From contig NZ_JBGMEB010000019.1 of NCBI RefSeq assembly GCF_041447285.1, positions 24,377 to 88,376 on the forward strand: a stretch of DNA of 64,000 bases. Direction: 5' to 3'. The position numbers were made by a program, and so were the translations under genes. The stretch comes from Methanomethylovorans sp041447285 (GTDB lineage: Archaea; Halobacteriota; Methanosarcinia; Methanosarcinales; Methanosarcinaceae). Under the pieces are notes generated by a model, which was not told the origin of the DNA, searched no databases, and was given only the letters and a program-made list of their open reading frames with translations. Shown here piece after piece: positions 57,052 to 64,000 of the stretch; position 1 is the stretch's first letter, and each line of letters begins with the position of its first letter.

Positions 57052-57450
57052 TTAGATTCCTAAAGCACTCTCTACTTTGGCCATGATCTCATTTATCTCA
57101 TTTTCATTGAGGTCAAGTTCCTTATTCTTTTTCATTCCAAGCTCACTTAGTATTATATGCTTATCAACAGTAAACCCTGCACTTTCAAGTGTTTTTTTTG
57201 CACATACAAGAGCGCAGCCATCGATCGTAATTATCTCATCGGTTCCCTCTGTACTTTTTATGATACCAGAGACATCACCCCCGATGCCGACGGTACACAT
57301 GATCTTTCCTTTTCCTTTTTTAGTGAGTTCAACAGCTATTTTATTTGCCATCTGTCCAACGTTAGAGCCACCAGCACATGCATACAGTCCGACGATCGCA
57401 GCTTCACATGCACATTTTACTCCTTCTGCCATTTTAATTTCTTCTGCCAT
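57052..57450 (-). CDS. DGC-domain putative zinc-binding protein
   Basis: 132 residues, GAGGA before the ATG. DGC family features are present: CACEAAIVGLYACAGGSNVGQMANKIA at the N-terminus, MCTVGIGGDVSG, and the name-giving IDGCALVCAKKTL. Members are predicted metal-binding proteins often found with thioredoxin-like and permease genes. Here the thioredoxin gene is 14 bases upstream. Confidence 0.88.
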   Translation of the reverse strand: MAEEIKMAEGVKCACEAAIVGLYACAGGSNVGQMANKIAVELTKKGKGKIMCTVGIGGDVSGIIKSTEGTDEIITIDGCALVCAKKTLESAGFTVDKHIILSELGMKKNKELDLNENEINEIMAKVESALGI

Positions 57451-57463
57451 GATTTGTCCTCTT

Positions 57464-57697
57464 TTATTTAGAGAGCCACTCTTTTACTTTCTCAACAGTT
57501 GGAACCTTTCCAGCTATCTTTACATCACCGTCGACTACAACAGCAGGAGTTATCATCACACCATAGTTAAGAGCAGCATTAATATCTTCCACTTTTACAA
57601 CCTCAGCAACGATGCCAAGCTCAGCAACTGCCTGTTCAACGATCTCTTTTGTTTTCTTACATTTTGCACAACCGGTTCCAAGTATTTCTATCTTCAT
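57464..57697 (-). CDS. Small thioredoxin-like protein (redox-active disulfide protein 2 type)
   Basis: 77 residues with a strong AAGGTGAT site. MKIEILGTGCAKCKKTKEIV has the CxxC pair at the usual place, and ITPAVVVDGDVKIAG carries the cis-Pro. Such mini-thioredoxins commonly pair with the YraQ/ArsP-like permease two genes upstream. It likely reduces or shuttles thiols bound to metals or metalloids. Confidence 0.92.
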   Translation of the reverse strand: MKIEILGTGCAKCKKTKEIVEQAVAELGIVAEVVKVEDINAALNYGVMITPAVVVDGDVKIAGKVPTVEKVKEWLSK

Positions 57698-57750
57698 GTA
57701 ATCACCTTTCTAAGTAATATCTAAATAATGTACTAATAAAAACCAACTGA

Positions 57751-58440
57751 TCAATAACCTCTTTTCAATATTGAGATCAGTTCCTCTGCATTTGGCATGT
57801 TCTTTCTTATCTTGTCGAAAACTACTTCCATGTCATATTCAACTCTGATTATCTCAGCCTGGAATGAATCTGTATCAAATACTACGCAGCTTGCACGAGT
57901 ATCTCCATCCCTGGGCTGGCCCACTGAACCCGGGTTCACCAATGTCACATCTGCGACCTTCCTTACAAAAGGAAGATGTGAATGGCCCATGAATAAGAAA
58001 TCAGCACTAACTCCTGTTATAAGTTCTTTTATTGTCTGTTCCGGAGTATCCGGCTTGATGTAATCATAGAAGGATAAGGGACTGCCGTGAGTGAAATACA
58101 ACTTTTTCCCATTTTCCTCCCTTCTAATATCCATAGGAAGCTTGCTAAGGAACTCCAGCTGAGTAGCATTCAGGAGATTCCATGTGTACTCCCTGGTTGA
58201 TTGAGAGAGGTGTTTATACGCGTAGCCACACCCACAATCCATCCTAAACGCCACTGCATTGTCATGGTTTCCCATAATAATAGGGATTTTTTGGTCCAGC
58301 AACACATCGATACACTCGCCCGGAGAAGGACCATAATCCACAATATCTCCCAGACAGATAACTTCATCATGAGATACAGCCATGACCGCGTCCAGAGCTT
58401 CTTTATTTCCATGGATGTCTGAAATTATCAATAAACGCAT
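57751..58440 (-). CDS. Metallophosphoesterase
   Basis: 229 residues, AAGAGGT before the ATG. Motifs: SDIHGN, GDIVDYGPSP, GNHDNA, THGSPLSF, GHSHLP, all metal ligands of the calcineurin-like fold. VNPGSVGQPRDGD is the YfcE/protein-phosphatase-like end. A CGCGYAY segment adds cysteines. It lies within the permease-thioredoxin run. The substrate is unknown. Confidence 0.88.
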   Translation of the reverse strand: MRLLIISDIHGNKEALDAVMAVSHDEVICLGDIVDYGPSPGECIDVLLDQKIPIIMGNHDNAVAFRMDCGCGYAYKHLSQSTREYTWNLLNATQLEFLSKLPMDIRREENGKKLYFTHGSPLSFYDYIKPDTPEQTIKELITGVSADFLFMGHSHLPFVRKVADVTLVNPGSVGQPRDGDTRASCVVFDTDSFQAEIIRVEYDMEVVFDKIRKNMPNAEELISILKRGY

Positions 58441-58460
58441 ATATCAACCTCTTATTCTAG

Positions 58461-59501
58461 TCAAAGTACATAATAGTCGAATGCCATTCCTGATATCATT
58501 GCCATTATGACTACCAGCACTATATATGAAAGTCCCTTTTTAACACCCATGATCCTGCTGATAACTATCATACTGGGAAGGCTCAATGCAGGACCTGCCA
58601 AGAGCATTGAAAGAGCAGGACCTTTGGCCATGCCCAGCAATGTCAGAGCGCTGATGATGGGAACTTCCGTAAGCGTGGAGAAATACATTAGCGCAGCGGC
58701 TACAGAAGCAATGAGGTACGAAAGCAGGTTGCCACCACCCACGTATTTAACCACTATTTCGGAGGGAAGCAGTTCTACAAGGATGCCTGCAAAGAAGACC
58801 CCCACAAGCAACAAAGGAGCGATCATCTTAACAAGGAACCAGGTCTCCTGCATCCAGCTCTCTCTTTCCTCCTTAGAGTACCACTTGAAGGACAGGTATA
58901 CAGTAGCAGCTATGAGTGGAATCTCCACCAAGGCAAGATAGGTCCAGGATTTGATCATTTCAGGAACCACAAGTATTGCAAGCAGCAACAGGAAAAGCTG
59001 AACGGTATGAGCGTGCTCTTCTGAGTTAAAGGTCTTGATACCGTTGTGTTCACTATTTTTCTTCTCATATAGAATGTGCATTATCAATCCGATAATAACA
59101 GAAAGAAGAATTGCACCCACTGCCCTGGCAGCTCCGATATCATAACCCAGGATCTTTGCAGTATAGACTATTGCCAGAATATTGATAGCTGGTGCGGAGA
59201 ACAGGAAAGTAGTAGCTGGACCTATGCCTGCTCCCCTCTTATAAATTCCCGCGAACAGCGGGAGTACAGTACAGCTGCATACTGCAAGGAGACAACCAGA
59301 GATTGCTGCTACGGAGTAGGAGATGTATTTTGGTGTATCAGAACCAAAATACTTCAGTACAGACTCTTTTGAAAAGAGTGATGCTATTGCACCGGCCAGG
59401 AAAAAAGCCGGGATCAGACATAGCAGTACATGCAATGCCAGGTATTCCTGCACAGATTGCAGGCCAACATTTACCAGATGTATAAGATAATCTTGAGTCA
59501 T
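58461..59501 (-). CDS. YraQ/ArsP-type permease (UPF0718)
   Basis: About 346 residues from the ATG at 59501 (MTQDYLIHLVNVGL). About eight to nine membrane helices. The signature AVCSCTVLPLFAGIYKRGAGIGPATTFLFSAPAINI is complete, and the second half repeats the pattern LTEVPIISALTLLGMAKGPALSMLLAGPALSLPSM. ArsP-type members export organoarsenicals; others export soft metals. The ArsR palindromes upstream and thioredoxin neighbour fit metal or metalloid efflux. An organomercury or mercury role is only speculation. Confidence 0.88.
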   Translation of the reverse strand: MTQDYLIHLVNVGLQSVQEYLALHVLLCLIPAFFLAGAIASLFSKESVLKYFGSDTPKYISYSVAAISGCLLAVCSCTVLPLFAGIYKRGAGIGPATTFLFSAPAINILAIVYTAKILGYDIGAARAVGAILLSVIIGLIMHILYEKKNSEHNGIKTFNSEEHAHTVQLFLLLLAILVVPEMIKSWTYLALVEIPLIAATVYLSFKWYSKEERESWMQETWFLVKMIAPLLLVGVFFAGILVELLPSEIVVKYVGGGNLLSYLIASVAAALMYFSTLTEVPIISALTLLGMAKGPALSMLLAGPALSLPSMIVISRIMGVKKGLSYIVLVVIMAMISGMAFDYYVL

Positions 59502-59505
59502 GTGT

Positions 59506-59574
59506 TTCAAATATATTTGAATCAATCTATTTAAAGCTTAGCATTTCAAATTCAATTGAAATACATATAAATAC
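59506..59574. promoter_or_regulatory. Two ArsR-type palindromes and a TATA box at a divergent promoter
   Basis: TTCAAATATATTTGAA (59506-59521) is a perfect 16-base palindrome. ATTTCAAATTCAATTGAAAT (59543-59562) is a near-perfect 20-base palindrome whose outer arms TTTCAA/TTGAAA match the first. Centres are 39 bases apart. ACATATAAATAC (59563-59574) is the TATA box for the plus-strand gene. Such TTCAA-TTGAA sites suit an ArsR/SmtB repressor, probably the one encoded at 59989. Confidence 0.65.
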
Positions 59575-59623
59575 AAGAAACAACATGAATTTAATCAACT
59601 ACCAATCAGAAAGAGTAACTAAC

Positions 59624-59938
59624 ATGACAGAAGTAACGATTAATTCGAATATATGTGGGTTTGTGCATAAGGTGTACGGAAAAAGAGATGGAAAAAATAT
59701 AATAATCGATATAGAAACTGATTGCGAAAAGATAAAAAAAATATCGCACATGGAGATACCTATGGATCAGACTCTTGACATCAAGGATAATTACGTGATG
59801 ACAAAAGCCCAGGAAGCGAAATGCTCATCAAACTGCCTTGTGCCTTGCGGAATATTGCATGTATGCAGAATGGAAATGGGTCTTTTGTCGGAATCGTTAG
59901 CTAAAAAATCAGGCAACATCAGCATTGACTTCAAATAA
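59624..59938 (+). CDS. Cys-rich DUF6951-like protein
   Basis: 104 residues from the ATG at 59624 (MTEVTINSNICGFVHKVYG). Cysteines: NICGF, DCEKIKK, and KCSSNCLVPCGILHVC. The CGF and C-x-VPC patterns agree with a small archaeal/bacterial family I recall as DUF6951, with no known function; metal binding is likely. It is followed by an ArsR gene 50 bases downstream. Confidence 0.7.
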   Translation: MTEVTINSNICGFVHKVYGKRDGKNIIIDIETDCEKIKKISHMEIPMDQTLDIKDNYVMTKAQEAKCSSNCLVPCGILHVCRMEMGLLSESLAKKSGNISIDFK

Positions 59939-59988
59939 GCTGTGTACTTTGTTCAAAATCAGATCACATGCTCTGTATGAGGTAATTG

Positions 59989-60324
59989 ATGAAAATCCCG
60001 GAAAAATTATCTAAAGACATAGAATTGATTGGTGGAATAGATAAGATCATAAAAAAACTGCCTGATGAAAACAGAATGATAAGGCAAAGCCAGATATATG
60101 ATGCCCTTTCATCGCCTCTTAGGCTGAAGATTCTAAATCTTCTCTCAATACAGCCACTTTGTGCATGTGTTATCCAGAAAATAACAAAGACATCGCCATC
60201 AAAACTTTCCTACCACCTTTCAGTATTAACTGAAAATAATTTAATAGAGGGTAACAAAGAAGCAACATGGATAACATATAATCTTACAGAATTAGGACAG
60301 CAGTATGTTCTAAAAAAACTGTAA
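59989..60324 (+). CDS. ArsR-family regulator with CxC site
   Basis: 111 residues from the ATG at 59989, with GAGGT upstream. Winged helix ALSSPLRLKILNLLSIQPLCACVIQKITKTSPSKLSYHLSVLTENNLIEG. CAC at the alpha-3 position is an ArsR-type thiol site. It shares an operon with the Cys-rich gene and probably binds the palindromes at 59506-59562 to control both it and the divergent permease. Confidence 0.88.
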   Translation: MKIPEKLSKDIELIGGIDKIIKKLPDENRMIRQSQIYDALSSPLRLKILNLLSIQPLCACVIQKITKTSPSKLSYHLSVLTENNLIEGNKEATWITYNLTELGQQYVLKKL

Positions 60325-60452
60325 ATATTCGATATTTACCCAGATATGAGGATAATTCCTGATTTTGTCAACTTGCATGAATTTAACTAAGTTTAAATTG
60401 GTCTTTTGTCTTCAACGCAAAAAACAAATAGCAACTAAATCAATGTGAATTC

Positions 60453-60620
60453 ATGACCAACGATAATGAAAAGAAAAGTCAAATAAATATGACACCAGAG
60501 ACATCTGTAACAAATGCTGACGATGATTGTGAAGAAGATCTTTTATACACATACAAACAAAAAAATGATACTTCACACATGCGATGGAACAATAATCTGT
60601 GCAGAAAACCTGGAAAGTGA
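60453..60620 (+). CDS. Possible 55-residue hydrophilic small protein
   Basis: Frame MTNDNEKKSQINMTPETSV onward with an acidic middle (ADDDCEEDLLYTYKQ) and basic end (CRKPGK). No ribosome binding site is clear. It is convergent with the hydantoinase gene. Composition looks like real protein rather than random frame, but no family is known. Confidence 0.3.
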   Translation: MTNDNEKKSQINMTPETSVTNADDDCEEDLLYTYKQKNDTSHMRWNNNLCRKPGK

Positions 60621-60672
60621 GCAACACAAAAATATAGTGTAAAGAAGAAATAGCAGAGCTACTTTTCACTTG

Positions 60673-62643
60673 TCATGAACTGCCATTATTGCTGTTGTAT
60701 GTTCCTCTGATTGCCATCATAGGATCTCCAACCCCTACGACTGTAATTCTTGTTTCGATAGGAGGATGAGGCCAGTTATCAGGAGATGTGGTCTGTTTTG
60801 ACACATTTATAATCGTATCTTCTTTTATTATGCCACACCGTTTCTCATAATTAAGCACAAGGGAATGGCCAATTTTTGTAGCATAATCTACAGCATCACT
60901 ATATCTCTCAAAGCGCTCCCTACCCTCGGATGAAAATACCAGAAAATCACTATCAGGATTTACCAGTGAAGCAGGTTTTATCATTATTTCTACCTTCTTT
61001 ACGCTCTTTCCGACAAGCGCACCTACAGCATTCCCTACAGTTGCAAACTGGGGAACCTGCACATCTGCATCAATTATGGACTTCAGATCTTCCTGATATG
61101 CAGAAACAGGACCGCCAAGAAGCACTACGGGAATATCTGCTTTGAACCTTACAGGATAATCACCGGTTAGAACCTCATCGATTGCACTTTTTGGTATGGC
61201 AGGTATTAGGAAGGACACAAGATCATGAGCCATATTTATTGCAAAAATATCCTTTGCATGCCTGCAGAACTCATATTTGCCCATGTTAGCATACTTTGAC
61301 AGATAGATAGCTCCGATTTCTGCTGCTTCTTTGTTCCACTGTTCATATTCTCCAAGCACATGGAGTACATCAGTAGGTGTAAAACCGATAGACTGTACAA
61401 GCCGTTTATTTATGAGTGAATCAAGGGTCTTATCAATAAGCATTATTTCCCTGGCATCCGTCATATCTGTAATCTCAGTAACAGAAACTGGTTCATGACC
61501 AATTAACTTGAGTAATTCTTTTTCCTTCTCCCTCAATCCAATAGCTTCATATCCTGTCCTTACCAAGAATTTGGTTTGCTGATAGTTTTCATTAGTGTCT
61601 TTTCTCAAGACCATTTTGTTACGTTTCAATCGATAGATAAAATCAGGATAGAGAGTTGCCGCCACACACAAAGGTATGACTCTTCTGGGACCGATATATA
61701 CGTTCTTGTCTTTTACCCAAACATGGCTATCTCCACCAAGGGCTGATGTTTCCATCTTCATAGCTTTTACACGAGTTTTCCAGCCACCTACCATACAACC
61801 TTCCGGACTTATCTCAGGAATTCCATTTTTAATCGCTGATACGTCCGTACTGGTACCCCCGACATCAATAACTGCACATGTATCTGTCTTTGCGAGATAA
61901 GAAGCACCAAGAATACTGGCAGCAGGTCCTGAAAATATTGTTTCGATGGGTTTCTCCAAAGCATCTTCTATGTTATAGACAGAACCATCGCACCTAAGCA
62001 TCAGCATCCTGGCATTGATACCTCTTCTCTTAATATCTGAAACTACAGCATTTACGAACTGATAAGTAATAGGGATCAACTGAGCATTAAGAGTTGCAGT
62101 TACAGCTCTTTCATAAACTCCAAGTTCCTGTGAGAGTTCATGTCCACAGACAACAGGCAAATCTGTGATACTATGAATTATGCTCTTTACGGCAAGCTCA
62201 TGCTCCGAGTTTCGTGTGCCAAAGTATGCTGATATCGCATAAGCTGAAACCCATGATCTGGATGTTTCTACATAATTAATTACAGCTTCAATATCCAGCG
62301 GATACTCTTCTTCACCATTAGTATCATGACCGCCAGAAACAAAAACAACACTTTCAGCCGGATATTCTTTGTCTATTGGCTGCTCCCCCACGAGTATTAA
62401 TCCCACTGGTCTGCCAGTGTTTTCAAGAAGTGCATTTGTGGAAAGTGTCGTAGAGACTGATACAAGATTAACATCTTTTAGATACTGCTGATCCAGTGAA
62501 TCCAGTACATTCTGAATTCCTTGCTGAATATCGGGGTAAGTAGTAAAAGATTTTTTAGCATCAACTATCGCTCCATCTGACCCCCTTACAATAACAGCGT
62601 CAGTATAGGTTCCCCCGGCATCAATTCCTAAACCATAATGCAT
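60673..62643 (-). CDS. Hydantoinase/oxoprolinase family protein with winged-helix-like insert
   Basis: 656 residues with AAGGTGAT before the ATG. The ASKHA-fold ATPase core is shown by GIDAGGTYTDAV, ERAVTATLNAQLIP, FSGPAASILGA, IDVGGTSTDVS, and GFTPTDVLHVLG. Between the hydantoinase-A parts, about residues 365-435 (EKEKELLKLIGHEPVSVTEI to LIDKTLDSLINKRLVQSI), lies a stretch that reads like a winged helix. The family hydrolyses N-substituted hydantoins or 5-oxoproline with ATP. The true substrate in methanogens is unknown; a role in corrinoid-protein activation is conceivable. Confidence 0.85.
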   Translation of the reverse strand: MHYGLGIDAGGTYTDAVIVRGSDGAIVDAKKSFTTYPDIQQGIQNVLDSLDQQYLKDVNLVSVSTTLSTNALLENTGRPVGLILVGEQPIDKEYPAESVVFVSGGHDTNGEEEYPLDIEAVINYVETSRSWVSAYAISAYFGTRNSEHELAVKSIIHSITDLPVVCGHELSQELGVYERAVTATLNAQLIPITYQFVNAVVSDIKRRGINARMLMLRCDGSVYNIEDALEKPIETIFSGPAASILGASYLAKTDTCAVIDVGGTSTDVSAIKNGIPEISPEGCMVGGWKTRVKAMKMETSALGGDSHVWVKDKNVYIGPRRVIPLCVAATLYPDFIYRLKRNKMVLRKDTNENYQQTKFLVRTGYEAIGLREKEKELLKLIGHEPVSVTEITDMTDAREIMLIDKTLDSLINKRLVQSIGFTPTDVLHVLGEYEQWNKEAAEIGAIYLSKYANMGKYEFCRHAKDIFAINMAHDLVSFLIPAIPKSAIDEVLTGDYPVRFKADIPVVLLGGPVSAYQEDLKSIIDADVQVPQFATVGNAVGALVGKSVKKVEIMIKPASLVNPDSDFLVFSSEGRERFERYSDAVDYATKIGHSLVLNYEKRCGIIKEDTIINVSKQTTSPDNWPHPPIETRITVVGVGDPMMAIRGTYNSNNGSS

Positions 62644-62961
62644 TTTATCACCTTTTTAAATGAAAGCTAACTGAAAGGCGCTTTTTTCCGAAACTTATGT
62701 GATGCAATTTAGTAGAGTAAACAGCGTTAATATCTATGTTTAGAATATGTTGAATATAAGTGTTTTGAAGAGATTTGAAATACGCGATTAAGATGCTAGA
62801 AGAATCATGTTTTCAACAAGCACTACCATATTTTCCTATAAGTTTGTCCTTAAGCGATTATTCCAAGCAACAGGTATAAATAAACTCTCATATTTTATCA
62901 TATTGTCGTGTTGAAAGTGCGATGCAAGTTCAGTGGTATAATCCAAAAAAAGAGGTGTGAA

Positions 62962-63516
62962 ATGCAATTCCAAAACCCACAGAAACAGAAACCAAAGATC
63001 AGTAAAAAAGCATGGATATCGGAAACAGCTATCATCATTGGAAATGTTAATATTGGCGATAATGTCTTTGTGGCACATAATGCTATCATCCGGGCCGATG
63101 AACCAGGTTCCTCAATAATTATTGGAAACGATTGCAATGTTCAGGATAATGTGATCATACACGCCCTTTCCCATTCTGAGGTTATAGTAGGCAACAACAC
63201 ATCTCTTGCCCATGGGTGTATCGTACATGGTCCATGTTATATAGGTGAAGGCTGCTTTGTAGGCTTTGGATCAGTAGTGTTTGACTGCGCTGTGGGTGAC
63301 GATAGTCTGGTTATGCATAATGCTACTGTAAGAAAGATCACTGTCCCGGATGGGAAAGTCATACCTGATGGCATGGCTATAACTGAACAGCATGCTGTAG
63401 AAAATCTGGAAAGTATCTCCTCAGAACTGGCAGAATTTAAAAACTCTGTTGTAAGAGCCAATATTAAACTTGTGCAAGGATACAAGGCTCTTCAAATGGA
63501 AGTTGAAAGTGAGTAA
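62962..63516 (+). CDS. Gamma-carbonic-anhydrase-like hexapeptide-repeat protein
   Basis: 184 residues from the ATG at 62962, with GAGGTG upstream. Left-handed beta-helix hexapeptides run through AIIIGNVNIGDNVFV, SIIIGNDCNVQDNVIIHAL, NTSLAHGCIVHGPCYIGEGCFVG. The three zinc His of Cam are matched (IIHAL, LAHGCIVHG). It lacks the Cam acidic loop and signal peptide, as in CamH. It may hydrate CO2 in the cytoplasm or be a relative with another role. Confidence 0.85.
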   Translation: MQFQNPQKQKPKISKKAWISETAIIIGNVNIGDNVFVAHNAIIRADEPGSSIIIGNDCNVQDNVIIHALSHSEVIVGNNTSLAHGCIVHGPCYIGEGCFVGFGSVVFDCAVGDDSLVMHNATVRKITVPDGKVIPDGMAITEQHAVENLESISSELAEFKNSVVRANIKLVQGYKALQMEVESE

Positions 63517-63524
63517 TAAGAAAG

Positions 63525-63803
63525 TTAAAAATATTTTCCTTCCATTTTATCCATTACCATTTTTCCTTTGTCTGTAAGCATATATTTTTTCCATGTAGTT
63601 TTAGTAGGGGTCAAACATTCAATCAGTCCTACATCCTCAAGTTCTTTTAAAGCATGACTAATGTTCTGGATAGACCTGTTAGACTCATGGGCGATCTCAG
63701 AAGCATTAGCAACTGTGTGTTTTCTCATGTACTCCAGAAGAATAAGTCGCCTATCAACACTTATTATCCACCTGAGCAGCTCATCCATTGCATTTTCTGC
63801 CAT
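63525..63803 (-). CDS. Winged-helix transcriptional regulator
   Basis: 92 residues. DNA-binding core: RRLILLEYMRKHTVANASEIAHESNRSIQNISHALKELEDVGLIE, then the wing TKTTWKKYMLTDKGKMVM. It is convergent with the carbonic-anhydrase-like gene, overlapping none of it. Target unknown. Confidence 0.8.
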   Translation of the reverse strand: MAENAMDELLRWIISVDRRLILLEYMRKHTVANASEIAHESNRSIQNISHALKELEDVGLIECLTPTKTTWKKYMLTDKGKMVMDKMEGKYF

Positions 63804-63899
63804 AATATTCCGTCACAATAGTGATTATACTAGTACATTATATATTTTATTCGGTTATTACTGTCTTATTAAGAGAGAATCTCAAATTAGGATTTTGAT

Positions 63900-63974
63900 T
63901 TAAAAACCTATTCCTTTTTTCTTTGATACTGCTATTCTCTTTTTTTTGGGGGGGGCGGTAGCTATAAATAGCAT
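63900..63974 (-). other. T8G8 homopolymer pair inside a tiny frame with strong ribosome binding site
   Basis: Eight T (63940-63947) are followed directly by eight G (63948-63955). On the minus strand GGAGGAG sits seven bases before an ATG at 63974, and the frame reads MLFIATAPPKKKRIAVSKKK then GIGF and stops. The two runs of eight lie in this frame, so slippage would change it. It may be a chance frame, a phase-variable peptide, or an assembly artefact. Confidence 0.25.
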
Positions 63975-64000
63975 AAATTTTGCTCCTCCATGGATAAAAA

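Noticed and set aside
57077..57724. 215-codon plus-strand frame across the DGC and thioredoxin genes
   Set aside because: Spans two well-supported minus-strand genes with strong ribosome binding sites; Ser/Phe/Ile-rich shadow composition.

Overview
This window comes from a methanogenic archaeon of the order Methanosarcinales, most likely a methylotrophic Methanosarcinaceae. The evidence is mch (methenyl-H4MPT cyclohydrolase), an MptE-type pterin pyrophosphokinase, an archaeal cobamide assembly operon (cobY, cobS, cobZ, cbiB and the Methanosarcina-type cobD with a Cys-rich C-terminal domain), FEN1, Trm1, a Taw2/Trm5-type methyltransferase-fold enzyme, and a PKD/DNRLRE surface protein. Ribosome binding sites often contain GGTGAT or GGAGG, and TATA-like boxes are AT-rich. 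Methanomethylovorans or Methanolobus would fit, because both have members carrying hgcAB, but the genus is an inference.

Layout. 0-11 kb: the edge of a DUF3467-like gene, a thioredoxin/CcdA fusion, an archaeal SF2 helicase, a RecA/KaiC-like protein with a degraded P-loop, then a minus-strand run of MTA phosphorylase family protein, DUF373, mptE and ileS. 11-19 kb: a GAF histidine kinase, then a tightly packed cobamide operon that includes two cobD-like genes. The upstream copy has lost the PLP lysine. 19-27.5 kb: mostly single housekeeping or conserved archaeal genes (AIM24-like, phosphoesterase, cupredoxin-like lipoprotein, trm1, DUF2110, MsvR-like regulator, taw2, DUF2124, mch). 27.6-33.8 kb: two large multi-PAS/GAF histidine kinases, each followed by a tiny beta-barrel-like protein. 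33.8-40 kb: a frameshifted ferredoxin-nitroreductase, a HAD/kinase pair, fen, and a marR-MFS operon with three operator palindromes. 40-48 kb: an acetolactate-synthase-like gene with a valine-codon-rich, hairpin-bearing leader, a 1351-residue surface lipoprotein with three PKD-DNRLRE repeats, and a sparse stretch that holds small ORFs behind a structured leader.

48-64 kb is accessory and stress-related: a Cache-cupin lipoprotein, a bacterial-type LonA, a MarR/GNAT pair, and then the mercury methylation genes hgcA and hgcB behind an AbrB-like HgcAB-associated gene. They are followed by an island of small cysteine-rich genes: two AhpD/CMD proteins, two ArsR regulators, a DGC-domain protein, a thioredoxin-like protein, a phosphoesterase, a YraQ/ArsP-type permease, and a Cys-rich DUF6951-like protein. 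Several of these small proteins, including HgcB, end in a CCC(G/A)G-like tail, and ArsR-like palindromes lie in the relevant promoters. The window ends with a hydantoinase/oxoprolinase family protein, a gamma-carbonic-anhydrase-like protein and a winged-helix protein.

How the parts could work together: the cobamide operon supplies the corrinoid needed by methyltransferases and by HgcA. Mch and MptE serve the tetrahydromethanopterin C1 pathway that is the likely methyl source. The Cys-rich island looks like a thiol/soft-metal handling module around hgcAB. That last link is inference from gene neighbourhood and motifs.
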